Assembly: GCF_001636615.1 (NCBI RefSeq)
Contig: NZ_LGEK01000030.1
Location: forward strand, 1-49,893
Length of the DNA stretch: 49,893 nucleotides
From: Mucilaginibacter sp. L294
Lineage (GTDB): Bacteria > Bacteroidota > Bacteroidia > Sphingobacteriales > Sphingobacteriaceae
Reading direction: 5' to 3'
Position 1 is the first letter of the stretch; each line of letters opens with the position of its first letter. The notes beneath the pieces were generated by a model. The model ran no database searches. It saw nothing but the letters and a program-made list of their open reading frames with translations, and was not told where the DNA came from. Of the stretch, positions 18,067-27,263 are shown piece by piece. The position numbers and the translations under genes were made by a program.

Positions 18067-19230
18067 GTGACCCAGCCAGAATTTTTACAACTCATTGATA
18101 AGTACTTAGCAGGCAATGCTTCTGTTGAAGAAGAACAACTGTTGCTGAATTTTTTCGACAGCTTTCAGGAGGAGATAGAATGGGATGAAAACCTGTTTGG
18201 TTTAAAACAAAAACTGGAAGATAAAATGCTGGCGCGCCTGCAAGCCGCTGTTAAGAAAAATACAGGTACGGCCAATGTATTTAGCATGGCTAAAGCATTA
18301 AAGAAAATAGCGGCAGCAACAATTGGGCTTGTAATAATTACGGGTGCGTTGGTATACCATTTAAAGAAAGTACCTCGGGGGCCGGCCACCGCGCAGCAAA
18401 AAGGCACGGTTAAATTTGACGCCGAACCAGGCCAGAACAAAGCTATCCTTACCCTGGCCGATGGGTCAAAACTTGAACTTAACTCGGCAAAAATAGGTGT
18501 ACTTGCCAAAGCCGGCCACATGAGTGTTAAAAAAACAAAAGATGGCCAACTTATTTACCTGGTAGCACCATCAAAAATTGCTGATGCAAATGCTCCAATA
18601 GCCTTTAATACTATTAATACGCCTGTAGGCGGCCAATACCAGGTAATACTGCCTGATGGCACTAAGGTTTGGTTAAACGCGGCCTCTTCATTAAAATATC
18701 CTACACAATTTAAAGGTAGCCAGCGCATGGTTGAGCTTACCGGCGAGGCATATTTTGAGGTAACAAAAAATGCCGCTATGCCCTTTTATGTAAAGGCCAA
18801 TAATATGCAGGTTAAGGTTTTAGGTACGCACTTTAATATAATGGCATATGATAACGAACCGGCAATTAAAACCACTCTGTTAGAAGGCTCGGTGCAGTTA
18901 AGTAGCGGTACAAGTAATAACAGGCTAAAACCCGGCCAGCAGGGCGTGTTAAATAGAAATGGCCAAATTACGGTATCTGATGTAAATGCAGAACATGCGA
19001 TAGCCTGGAAAAATGGATATTTTGAATTTAACCGGTCAGGTATCCACGAGATAATGAACCAGCTGGCCCGTTGGTATGATATTGAGATAGCTTACCAGGG
19101 TAATATGCCCGACGATGAGTTTGTTGGGAAAATAGAACGGAGCGCAAAATTATCGCAAGTATTAAATATCCTGAAGCTTAGCAAAATTCATTTTGTGTTA
19201 GATAACAAAAAGCTTACAGTAACCCCATAA
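18067..19230 (+). CDS. FecR-family anti-sigma factor
   Basis: A 387-residue protein with a GTG start; the only upstream in-frame codons before a stop at 18055 include no ATG. The cytoplasmic sigma-binding part covers about 1-75, with one membrane helix near 80-98 (AAATIGLVIITGALVY). The periplasmic FecR domain (about 180-290) contains NTPVGGQYQVILPDGTKVWL and VELTGEAYFEV. The C-terminal DUF4974 domain (about 315-387) should touch the STN domain of SusC. It forms a sigma/anti-sigma/transporter triad with its neighbours. Confidence 0.93.
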   Translation: MTQPEFLQLIDKYLAGNASVEEEQLLLNFFDSFQEEIEWDENLFGLKQKLEDKMLARLQAAVKKNTGTANVFSMAKALKKIAAATIGLVIITGALVYHLKKVPRGPATAQQKGTVKFDAEPGQNKAILTLADGSKLELNSAKIGVLAKAGHMSVKKTKDGQLIYLVAPSKIADANAPIAFNTINTPVGGQYQVILPDGTKVWLNAASSLKYPTQFKGSQRMVELTGEAYFEVTKNAAMPFYVKANNMQVKVLGTHFNIMAYDNEPAIKTTLLEGSVQLSSGTSNNRLKPGQQGVLNRNGQITVSDVNAEHAIAWKNGYFEFNRSGIHEIMNQLARWYDIEIAYQGNMPDDEFVGKIERSAKLSQVLNILKLSKIHFVLDNKKLTVTP

Positions 19231-19239
19231 AAGTATCCA

Positions 19240-19344
19240 CCAACTAAATTAAAATCTATGAAAAAACATCGACAAAGCCATTAATCTTCTCTTCCCAAGA
19301 AAAACTTATTCCATAAAAAAACCGGGGTGCTGCAACACCACCGG
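19240..19344 (+). promoter_or_regulatory. Possible leader peptide and hairpin before susC
   Basis: The 12-mer CCAACTAAATTA (19240-19251) ends 6 bases before an ATG at 19258, exactly the arrangement before the other SusC gene (7450-7461, ATG 7468). Here the ATG opens only an 8-codon frame, MKKHRQSH, stopping at 19284. A hairpin follows: CCGGGGTG (19322-19329) pairs with CACC-A-CCGG (19336-19344) with one bulged base. There is no T run. A translated leader affecting SusC expression is possible but unproven. Confidence 0.4.
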
Positions 19345-19409
19345 CCTAAAAGAATGGATAAGTTAAAAATGTTTCATCAACAGATTCTTAAACCAAACAT
19401 TACTAAGTT

Positions 19410-22400
19410 ATGCAATTAAACTTTAGTGGTAAAATGCTTAATGCTTTAAGTAAATCCACCTCAAAACTGTTTTTGGCCATGAAATTAACGGTCTTTTTAC
19501 TCATAATTGGTTGTTTGCATCTGAGCGCAAAAAGCTTTTCGCAAACCATTACCATAAACGCCAGCAACACCGACCTGGAAAAAGTATTCTCGGCTATTGA
19601 AAAGCAAAGCGGGTATAGCTTTTTTTACAGATATAAGGATTTGGCAGCCGCCAAACCGGTAAACCTGCAATTAAAAGATGCCTCGTTAGAGGAAGCCTTA
19701 AAAGCCTGCTTTAAAAACGAACCTTTTAACTACGCTATCGAAAACAAAACCATAGTGGTAAGTAAAAAGGATGATGCCACGCAAATCCGGTTAGCGATAC
19801 AAAAAATAACCATAACCGGTGTTATACTTGATGAAAAGGGAGAGCCACTACCCGGTGCTACCGTAAAGGTTAAAGGCACAACCAATGCTGCCAGTGCCGA
19901 TATAAACGGCAAGTACACTATCAGTGCCGAGGCAACAGATGTATTGGTTTTCTCATTTCTGGGATATAAGAACACTGAAGAACCTGTTAACGGCCGCACG
20001 CAGATCAATATTAAACTGCAGATTAATAACCAGCAGATGAACGAGGTGGTGGTTGTGGGTTACGGTACACAGTCAAGAAAAGACGTAACCGGTGCTGTGG
20101 GCACCGTGAAAATGGAAAATATAAAAGAGATCAAAGCAGCCAGTTTAGACCTTAAGCTTGCAGGCCAGCTGGCGGGTGTTACCGTAAACCAGGTAACAGG
20201 TACACCGGGCGGTGGCGTAGCTGTAAACATCCGTGGCGCCGGTTCTATAGGTGCGGGCGATAACCCATTGTATGTAGTAGATGGGTTCCCGTTATCTCCC
20301 AGTTTTGATCAGTACTCAAACCCGTTAAGTACCATTAATCCTGACGATATTGAAAATATCAGCGTTTTAAAGGATGCGGCCTCTACGGCTATATATGGTT
20401 CACGTGGTTCAAACGGGGTTATCCTCATCACTACTAAAAGGGCCAAAAAAGGCGAATCGAGCGTTACCGTGAATACATCATCAGGCGTGCAAAGTATATT
20501 ATCGCAAAGCAAGCTTAAAATGATGAACGCTCAGGAATTTGCTCAATGGCGTTTAGAGAGCTACCAAGATGCTGCCGCTGCCGCGGGCACACCATTTAAT
20601 ATTAACGATGTACCGGCTGAGTACCGTAAACCATCTAAATATGGTGTAGGTACCGATTGGTTTGATGCTGTGACACGCGTTGCGCCAATGCATAATTATG
20701 ATGTTACGGTATCTAACGGTACCGATAAAGTGCGGTCGCTGTTTTCAATGGGTTATTTTGACCAGGAGGGAACGGTGCTCAATACCGGCTTTCAACGTTA
20801 TTCGTTAAGGGCCAATATGGATGCTAATATAACTAAAGACGTTACCGTTGGCCTAAGTATTGCCCCAACTTATAGCATCCGTAAGCTGCAGGAAACAGAT
20901 GGGCATTTCCAATCGGCAGTATTGAGCCAGGCTTACCTGGAGAGCCCGCTGATACCGGTAAAACAACCCGATGGCTCTTATACCAATGTGGTAGGATCAC
21001 CGGGAACATTCCAGAATGCTAACCCTGTAAGCGAACTGGTAAATACAACTAACGGCCGCAAGGAAATACGTATCCTGACTAATGCTTATGCCGAATGGCA
21101 GATCATCTCGGGCCTTACTGCACGATCAACCTTTGGGGTTGATTTGCAAAGCAAAACGCAGGATTATTTCAGGCCATCGTTCCTGGGGGCATTTAATAAC
21201 CCCAATAAAGATGGCCAACAGGTAAAGGCCTTCACCTCCAACACGGAGAACTCGGCATTAAACTGGCTTAACGAAAACTCCCTTAACTATAAAAAAACCT
21301 GGGGCGACCATACCCTAACCGTATTGGGTGATTTTAGTGTACAACAGGAAACAGATCGTACCCGGTATGCCCTTGGTACCAATTTCCCTGATGATGTTGT
21401 TCATTCTATTGGCTCGGCAACAATTATCACCGCATCAAAAGATATTAACGGAGATTCGGAATGGCGCCTGTTATCATTAATAGCCCGTGTAAATTATGCA
21501 TATAAGGATAAATACCTGTTAAGCGCATCTATACGCCGCGATGGGTCGTCGAGATTTTCGCCCGGTTATAACTGGGGCACATTCCCTTCGGTATCCGCCG
21601 GATGGCGTATCTCGGATGAAAAGTTCTTCCCTAAATTGAACTTTTTAGACCAGTTGAAATTTACCGGCAGCTTTGGTTTGGCAGGTAATAACGGCATAGG
21701 TAATTATGATTATATCCCCCCTGTTGAATCATACAATTATCCTTTTGGGGGCGAGCTTTCGCCGGGAAAAGCTATATCGTTCCTGGGCAATAAAGCGCTG
21801 GGTTGGGAAGACACCCGCCAGCTGGATTTAGGGCTTGATATATCCCTTTTACAAGGCCGCATTTATTTAATTGCAGAGTATTATAACCGTTACACACGTA
21901 AAATGCTGCAGGGGATACCTGTACCGGGCGTGTCGGGCTATTCGTACGCCACAACAAATCTGGGTAACGTACGTAACCGCGGCTGGGAATTTACTTTAAC
22001 CACAAAAAATATTGTGGGGAACGGGTTTAACTGGTCTACCGATATGAACATATCGTTTAACCGTAACATGGTGCTCAGCTTAGGCCCAACCCCGTATATA
22101 TATGATGCGCCTGCAAATGATAACCCTACCAGCATTACCAAAGTAGGTTATCCGCTGGGCCAATTTTTTGGTTATATATACGATGGTATTTTCCAGAACC
22201 AGCACGAGCTTGATACCAAACCGCATTTTGATGGGCAGGCTGTAGGCACTATAAGGTATAAGGATATTAACAATGATGGTGTTATTGATGGTAAAGATCA
22301 AACCGTTATTGGCAACCCGTGGGCCAAATTCACTTTTGGTTTTAATAATCATTTTAGTTACAAAGGGTTTGATCTGAATATCATTTCGGCAGGTTCGGTT

Positions 22401-22823
22401 GGCGGCCATGTATTTGATATGTACAAGCAATTTACTACCAATTTAGATGGTGTGTTTAACGTAGAAAAATCGGTAGCGCAACGCTGGCGGTCAGAGAGCA
22501 ACCCAGGTGCGGGCCTGTTGCCAACTACAACAGCTAATACCAACCTGGCAAGAGATTTTTACCCTTCATACTGGGTAGAAAGCAACTCTTACCTGATGGT
22601 GAAAAACATCGACCTGGGGTATAATTTTAAAACCAAGTTTACTAAAAACTTCAGGGTGTATTTCAGCGCGCAAAACGCCATACTCATCACCGGTTATAAG
22701 GGTGGTAACCCCGAAGTAGGTATTGAAGGGCAGGAGGAGAACCGTTCGCTTTCACCAAATGTGAACTTTACAGGCTACCCGGTTTCTGCTGTTTATCAGT
22801 TAGGTTGTAACGTAACGTTTTAA
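19410..22823 (+). CDS. SusC-like TonB-dependent transporter with STN domain
   Basis: An 1137-residue outer-membrane transporter. The signal peptide probably starts at the internal Met24 (19479, MKLTVFLLIIGC) or uses the longer start at 19410. The STN signalling domain spans about 46-120 (ITINASNTDLEKVFSAI), a carboxypeptidase-regulatory-like domain about 134-215, then the plug (MNEVVVVGYGTQSRKDVTGA) and barrel. The STN domain relays ligand binding to FecR, matching the adjacent FecI/FecR genes. It is followed after 29 bases by its SusD. Confidence 0.95.
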   Translation: MQLNFSGKMLNALSKSTSKLFLAMKLTVFLLIIGCLHLSAKSFSQTITINASNTDLEKVFSAIEKQSGYSFFYRYKDLAAAKPVNLQLKDASLEEALKACFKNEPFNYAIENKTIVVSKKDDATQIRLAIQKITITGVILDEKGEPLPGATVKVKGTTNAASADINGKYTISAEATDVLVFSFLGYKNTEEPVNGRTQINIKLQINNQQMNEVVVVGYGTQSRKDVTGAVGTVKMENIKEIKAASLDLKLAGQLAGVTVNQVTGTPGGGVAVNIRGAGSIGAGDNPLYVVDGFPLSPSFDQYSNPLSTINPDDIENISVLKDAASTAIYGSRGSNGVILITTKRAKKGESSVTVNTSSGVQSILSQSKLKMMNAQEFAQWRLESYQDAAAAAGTPFNINDVPAEYRKPSKYGVGTDWFDAVTRVAPMHNYDVTVSNGTDKVRSLFSMGYFDQEGTVLNTGFQRYSLRANMDANITKDVTVGLSIAPTYSIRKLQETDGHFQSAVLSQAYLESPLIPVKQPDGSYTNVVGSPGTFQNANPVSELVNTTNGRKEIRILTNAYAEWQIISGLTARSTFGVDLQSKTQDYFRPSFLGAFNNPNKDGQQVKAFTSNTENSALNWLNENSLNYKKTWGDHTLTVLGDFSVQQETDRTRYALGTNFPDDVVHSIGSATIITASKDINGDSEWRLLSLIARVNYAYKDKYLLSASIRRDGSSRFSPGYNWGTFPSVSAGWRISDEKFFPKLNFLDQLKFTGSFGLAGNNGIGNYDYIPPVESYNYPFGGELSPGKAISFLGNKALGWEDTRQLDLGLDISLLQGRIYLIAEYYNRYTRKMLQGIPVPGVSGYSYATTNLGNVRNRGWEFTLTTKNIVGNGFNWSTDMNISFNRNMVLSLGPTPYIYDAPANDNPTSITKVGYPLGQFFGYIYDGIFQNQHELDTKPHFDGQAVGTIRYKDINNDGVIDGKDQTVIGNPWAKFTFGFNNHFSYKGFDLNIISAGSVGGHVFDMYKQFTTNLDGVFNVEKSVAQRWRSESNPGAGLLPTTTANTNLARDFYPSYWVESNSYLMVKNIDLGYNFKTKFTKNFRVYFSAQNAILITGYKGGNPEVGIEGQEENRSLSPNVNFTGYPVSAVYQLGCNVTF

Positions 22824-22852
22824 TTGATCTGTAAACTCAAATATTAAACGAC

Positions 22853-24331
22853 ATGAAAAAATATATATACCTCTTTCTTTTTACTACAGCATTTAGTTTT
22901 ATAGGCTGTAAAAAGGATTTTCTTGACCTAAAGCCGACAGATTCGGAAAACACAGGAAATTTTTTCAAAACTCCTGCGCAATTCCAGCAAGCTATAACTG
23001 GTTGTTACCAGCCCCTACAGGATTTGTATAACGGCTCGTTTTGGGTGATGGCCGAAATGCGGTCAGACAATACTTCTTATGAATATGATCCCTATGATAG
23101 GTCGGGAACGTTGAAAGAAGACATGGACGAATTTAGGGAGTTAAATAATAACGATTATCCGGCCGTGTTTTTTACGGGCAGCTATCAAATTATAGGCAGA
23201 TGTAACGTTATTTTAGACAGGCTGCCTGCAGCCAAGTTAGATGCCTCGGTAACTGACCCCATTGTAGGGCAGGCAAAATTTTTGCGGGCTTTTAACTATT
23301 TTAACCTGGTACGTATGTTTGGCTCTTTACCTTTAGTGTTAAAAGAGGTTGAATCTGTAAGCGATGCATACCTGGTGGCGGTTAAATCGCCTGTAAACGA
23401 TGTTTACGATGCCATTATTGCCGATGCAAAGGATGCTATAGCCAAGTTGCCGGTTAAATATACATCCGAAGTTGACAAGGGCAGGGTAACCAAGGGCGCT
23501 GCCGAAACCATGCTTGCCGAAGTGTACATGACCCAGAAGAAATTCGATCTGGCCATACCTTTATTAAGGGATATCATTGCCTCAAACGCTTATGATTTGA
23601 ATGAAGACTACGCCGATAATTTTAATATCAATACCAAAAATGGCCCGGAATCAATATTCGAGATCCAGTACATAGAGGGCCCCAACGGCTTAGGCAGCGA
23701 TTTTGTAGATACCTTTATCCCATGGGATTATTACGATACTGATATAACCGGTCACGAAATAAACAATGGCGCGGTAAATGGGTGGAATATACCCACCCAA
23801 GACCTTGTGACCGCTTACGAGCCGGGAGATAAAAGGAAAGATGCTTCATTAACTGATTTTACATCTGATGAATACGGCATCGAACTGCCCTTCATCAAAA
23901 AATACCAGAGTCAGGGCGCTGTACAGGGCATAACCGCTAACAATTTCCCGGTTTATCGTTACTCTGATGTTTACCTGATGCTGGCCGAGTGCTTAAACGA
24001 GCAGGGCTATGCTGGCGGTGGTGATGCTTTTAAATACTTAAACAAGGTTAGGTTTCGTGCCGGTGTAGATGACAGAACAGCTGTTGATGTGCCAAACCAG
24101 GAAGCTTTCCGCGTGGCTATTGCTCATGAAAGACAAGTGGAATTTGCCTTTGAGAACCACCGCTGGTTTGACCTGCTGCGCACAGGTAAAGCCGTAGAGG
24201 TAATGACCGCGCATGCCCAGCACGAACGTGACTACAAATCAGATTCGTGGACGATAAACCCGGCAGCTTACAAAAACATACGGTTACTTTACCAGTACCC
24301 GTTGAGCGAAGAGCTGCTGGAACATCAATAA
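22853..24331 (+). CDS. SusD/RagB-family glycan-binding lipoprotein
   Basis: A 492-residue lipoprotein with lipobox FIGCKKD (Cys19), followed by the typical FLDLKPTDS. The internal QAKFLRAFNYFNLVRMFG helix and the C-terminal ERQVEFAFENHRWFDLLRTGKA segment are hallmark SusD sequences. It pairs with the STN-SusC upstream to bind glycan at the cell surface. Length is normal for the family. A strong hairpin lies in the 118-base gap before the first enzyme gene. Confidence 0.95.
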   Translation: MKKYIYLFLFTTAFSFIGCKKDFLDLKPTDSENTGNFFKTPAQFQQAITGCYQPLQDLYNGSFWVMAEMRSDNTSYEYDPYDRSGTLKEDMDEFRELNNNDYPAVFFTGSYQIIGRCNVILDRLPAAKLDASVTDPIVGQAKFLRAFNYFNLVRMFGSLPLVLKEVESVSDAYLVAVKSPVNDVYDAIIADAKDAIAKLPVKYTSEVDKGRVTKGAAETMLAEVYMTQKKFDLAIPLLRDIIASNAYDLNEDYADNFNINTKNGPESIFEIQYIEGPNGLGSDFVDTFIPWDYYDTDITGHEINNGAVNGWNIPTQDLVTAYEPGDKRKDASLTDFTSDEYGIELPFIKKYQSQGAVQGITANNFPVYRYSDVYLMLAECLNEQGYAGGGDAFKYLNKVRFRAGVDDRTAVDVPNQEAFRVAIAHERQVEFAFENHRWFDLLRTGKAVEVMTAHAQHERDYKSDSWTINPAAYKNIRLLYQYPLSEELLEHQ

Positions 24332-24343
24332 TTTTTGCAGATA

Positions 24344-24370
24344 GCGGCCTTATGTGCAACATAAGGCCGC
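24344..24370 (+). promoter_or_regulatory. Strong hairpin between susD and the GH78 gene
   Basis: Perfect 12-base arms GCGGCCTTATGT (24344-24355) and ACATAAGGCCGC (24359-24370) flank a 3-base loop. Only TTC follows, so it is a weak terminator at best. It could attenuate enzyme expression relative to susCD or protect the susCD mRNA 3' end. Confidence 0.65.
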
Positions 24371-24448
24371 TTCAAACGTAGTAATATAAATATCACTGCC
24401 GGTTAAACCGGTGTTTATTTCGTACGTTCCGTTATATCTCTTTTTAAC

Positions 24449-27238
24449 ATGAATTATTTAGCCAGTAAGGTTGCTCGTAAAAAGGTATTTTTCATCATTA
24501 TTGCGGTATTATTTTGTTTTAAAGCCGCTGTGGCTCAAAAGCCCGTTCCTCCCGTCCCTCCGCTAAGGGTTGAAAATTTAATATGCGAGTATAAAATAAA
24601 CCCTATAGCTATTGAAGCCGCCAACCCCCGGTTAAGCTGGAAACTTTTAGTTACACAACGTAACGTTATACAAACCGCTTATGAGGTTAGGGTGGGTACA
24701 AACGCGGTATCGCTTACCAAAGGCAAAAATATTTTATGGTCGTCGGGTAAGGTTACGTCAGGTCAATCTGTACATGTTAACTATGGCGGCCCAATGTTAA
24801 CATCGCGCCAAAAGGTTTATTGGCAGGTTAGGGTTTGGAACAATTATGGGCAGGCATCACCCTGGAGCATGGTAAACTCCTGGAAAATGGGATTGCTGCA
24901 CCCCCAGGACTGGACGGCGCAGTGGATCCAGAATAATTACGACTCGGATACTACGGGAGGGCCAAGCCCTATGTTCCGCAAGGTTTTTAAATTAACCCAT
25001 AATATCCGCGCGGCGCATTTATATGTAACCGCCCATGGCGTTTTTGAAGCGCAACTGAATGGCAAACGTATAGGTACTGATTATTTTGCACCGGGATGGA
25101 CAAGCTACAATAAACGGCTACAATACCAGGTTTACGACGTAACAGCCGGACTTAAAAAAGGAAACAACGCAGTTGGTGTAACTATTGGCGATGGCTGGTA
25201 CCGCGGCTATACCTATAATCGTATTAAAAATGTTTACGGTAAAAAACTGGCATTGCTTTTTCAGTTAGAAGTACTCTACACTAACGGTAAGCGCGAACTC
25301 ATTTCATCAGACAAAAGCTGGAAAGTTAGCTATGGCGCCATCCGGTCCTCGTCATTTTTTGACGGAGAAGTGTATGATGCGCGTAAAGAGAAGCCAAACT
25401 GGAGCACCGCCACTTATTTAGATAAAGACTGGGACCCCGTTAAAGTGGATAGCACCATAAAAGATAACCTGGTAACCTTATCTGGCCCGCCGGTTAAAAA
25501 GCACGAGCAGTTTTTCCCGTTAAAAGTGCTCACCACACCCGAAGGGGACCGTGTGGTTGATTTTGGCCAGAACCTGGTAGGCTGGGTAAAATTTAAATTA
25601 AAAGGGAAGGCCGGCGATACCCTTAAACTCTACCACGCCGAAGTACTGGACCAAAAAGGGAATTTCTACACCAAAAACCTGCGTACCGCCAAGCAGGAAA
25701 TACAATATGTTTTTAAAAGTGATTCGGTAGAAACCTATGAGCCTCATTTTACCTTCCAGGGGTTCAGGTTTTTAAAGATAGTAGGCTATAGCGACGCTAT
25801 AGATTCAACCAATGTAGTGGCAAACGCCGTTTATTCGGATATGGCGCAAACAGGTACCTTCTCTACATCCAACCCCCTGGTTAACCAATTACAACATAAC
25901 ATACTTTGGGGGCAAAAAGGTAATTTTATTGATGTACCAACCGACTGCCCGCAGCGCGACGAGCGCATGGGTTGGACGGGCGACGCGCAGGCATTTTGCC
26001 GCACAGCAACCTTTAATATGGATGTGGCAGGCTTCTTTACCAAGTGGTTAAAGGATTTGTCTGCCGATCAGCATAAGGATGGTGCCGTACCCTATGTAAT
26101 ACCCAATATGCTGGATAGCGCTTCGGCGGCAGCATCTGGGTGGAGCGATGTGGCAACTATTGCCCCCTGGAATATTTACCTGGCCTATGGTGATAAGCAG
26201 ATATTAGAACAGCAATACGAGAGTATGAAGGCCTGGGTTGGTTATATCCAGCTGCACAGCCGTAATTACCTTTGGGATACCGGTAACCACTTTGGCGACT
26301 GGCTTTTTTATGCTGGTACCGATTATGCCGATGGCGCTGCGTTAACGGATAAAAATTTAATTGCGCAGGCATTCTACGCGCACTCTACCCAACTGCTTAT
26401 TAACGCGGCCACGATATTAGGTAAAACTGACGATGTAACTAAGTATACAGGCCTGTTAGGGAACATAAAAAAGGCGTTTATGGGCGAATATGTTACGCCA
26501 AACGGCCGTATGATATCTGGCACTCAAACTTCTTATGTGCTGGCCCTTAATTTTGATATGTTGCCAGAGGATCTTCGGGAATCGGCGGCAAAAAGGCTGG
26601 TGAACAATATTGATGATTATGACGACCATATCACAACCGGTTTTTTGGGCACACCCTACATTTGCCACGTTTTAAGCCGTTTTGGGCATACCGATATGGC
26701 CTATGAGTTGCTGATGAAGGAATCATACCCATCGTGGCTGTATCCTGTTAAAAATGGCGCTACAACCATATGGGAGCGCTGGGATGGTATAAAGCCGGAT
26801 AAGAGCTTTGAAGACCCCGGTATGAACTCTTTTAACCATTATGCCTACGGTGCCATAGGCGATTGGATGTACCGTGTAATTACCGGCATCAATACGGATG
26901 AAACAGATCCCGGGTTTCATAAGATCATCATTGCCCCGCATCCGGGAGGCAAGCTCACCAGCGCGCAGGCTGAATTGGAAACCTTGTACGGTAAAGTAAG
27001 ATCGGCATGGACAATTGACAATGGCATCTTCACTTTAGATGTAGTTGTGCCGCCAAATACTACAGCCCGGGTAGTACTGCCATCGGTTACAGACCAGATT
27101 ACCGAAAGCGGGCTGGATATTAATACGATAAAAGAAATAACCAATATCACCAAAGAAGGTGCCGATGAACAAATGAACGTAGGCTCGGGCACTTATCACT
27201 TTGTGTACACCTTAAAAGTTAAGAGTAAGAAAAGTTAG
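24449..27238 (+). CDS. GH78 alpha-L-rhamnosidase
   Basis: A 929-residue secreted enzyme with a signal peptide (about 1-29). Order of parts: N-terminal beta-sandwich (VENLICEYKINP, ANPRLSWKL), the rhamnosidase N domain with YVTAHGVFEAQLNGKRIG, a concanavalin-like domain, then the (alpha/alpha)6 catalytic domain with the signature DCPQRDERMGWTGDAQ starting at residue 499, and a C-terminal beta-sandwich. The Asp/Glu residues in that signature are the catalytic acid region of GH78. It removes terminal alpha-L-rhamnose. It is the first enzyme after SusD in this locus. Confidence 0.93.
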   Translation: MNYLASKVARKKVFFIIIAVLFCFKAAVAQKPVPPVPPLRVENLICEYKINPIAIEAANPRLSWKLLVTQRNVIQTAYEVRVGTNAVSLTKGKNILWSSGKVTSGQSVHVNYGGPMLTSRQKVYWQVRVWNNYGQASPWSMVNSWKMGLLHPQDWTAQWIQNNYDSDTTGGPSPMFRKVFKLTHNIRAAHLYVTAHGVFEAQLNGKRIGTDYFAPGWTSYNKRLQYQVYDVTAGLKKGNNAVGVTIGDGWYRGYTYNRIKNVYGKKLALLFQLEVLYTNGKRELISSDKSWKVSYGAIRSSSFFDGEVYDARKEKPNWSTATYLDKDWDPVKVDSTIKDNLVTLSGPPVKKHEQFFPLKVLTTPEGDRVVDFGQNLVGWVKFKLKGKAGDTLKLYHAEVLDQKGNFYTKNLRTAKQEIQYVFKSDSVETYEPHFTFQGFRFLKIVGYSDAIDSTNVVANAVYSDMAQTGTFSTSNPLVNQLQHNILWGQKGNFIDVPTDCPQRDERMGWTGDAQAFCRTATFNMDVAGFFTKWLKDLSADQHKDGAVPYVIPNMLDSASAAASGWSDVATIAPWNIYLAYGDKQILEQQYESMKAWVGYIQLHSRNYLWDTGNHFGDWLFYAGTDYADGAALTDKNLIAQAFYAHSTQLLINAATILGKTDDVTKYTGLLGNIKKAFMGEYVTPNGRMISGTQTSYVLALNFDMLPEDLRESAAKRLVNNIDDYDDHITTGFLGTPYICHVLSRFGHTDMAYELLMKESYPSWLYPVKNGATTIWERWDGIKPDKSFEDPGMNSFNHYAYGAIGDWMYRVITGINTDETDPGFHKIIIAPHPGGKLTSAQAELETLYGKVRSAWTIDNGIFTLDVVVPPNTTARVVLPSVTDQITESGLDINTIKEITNITKEGADEQMNVGSGTYHFVYTLKVKSKKS

Positions 27239-27263
27239 TAGCTATCAATCATATTTAACAAAA

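Noticed and set aside
24344..24370. Intrinsic terminator ending the susCD operon
   Set aside because: The stem is strong but only TTC follows it, so full termination is unlikely; listed as a regulatory hairpin instead.
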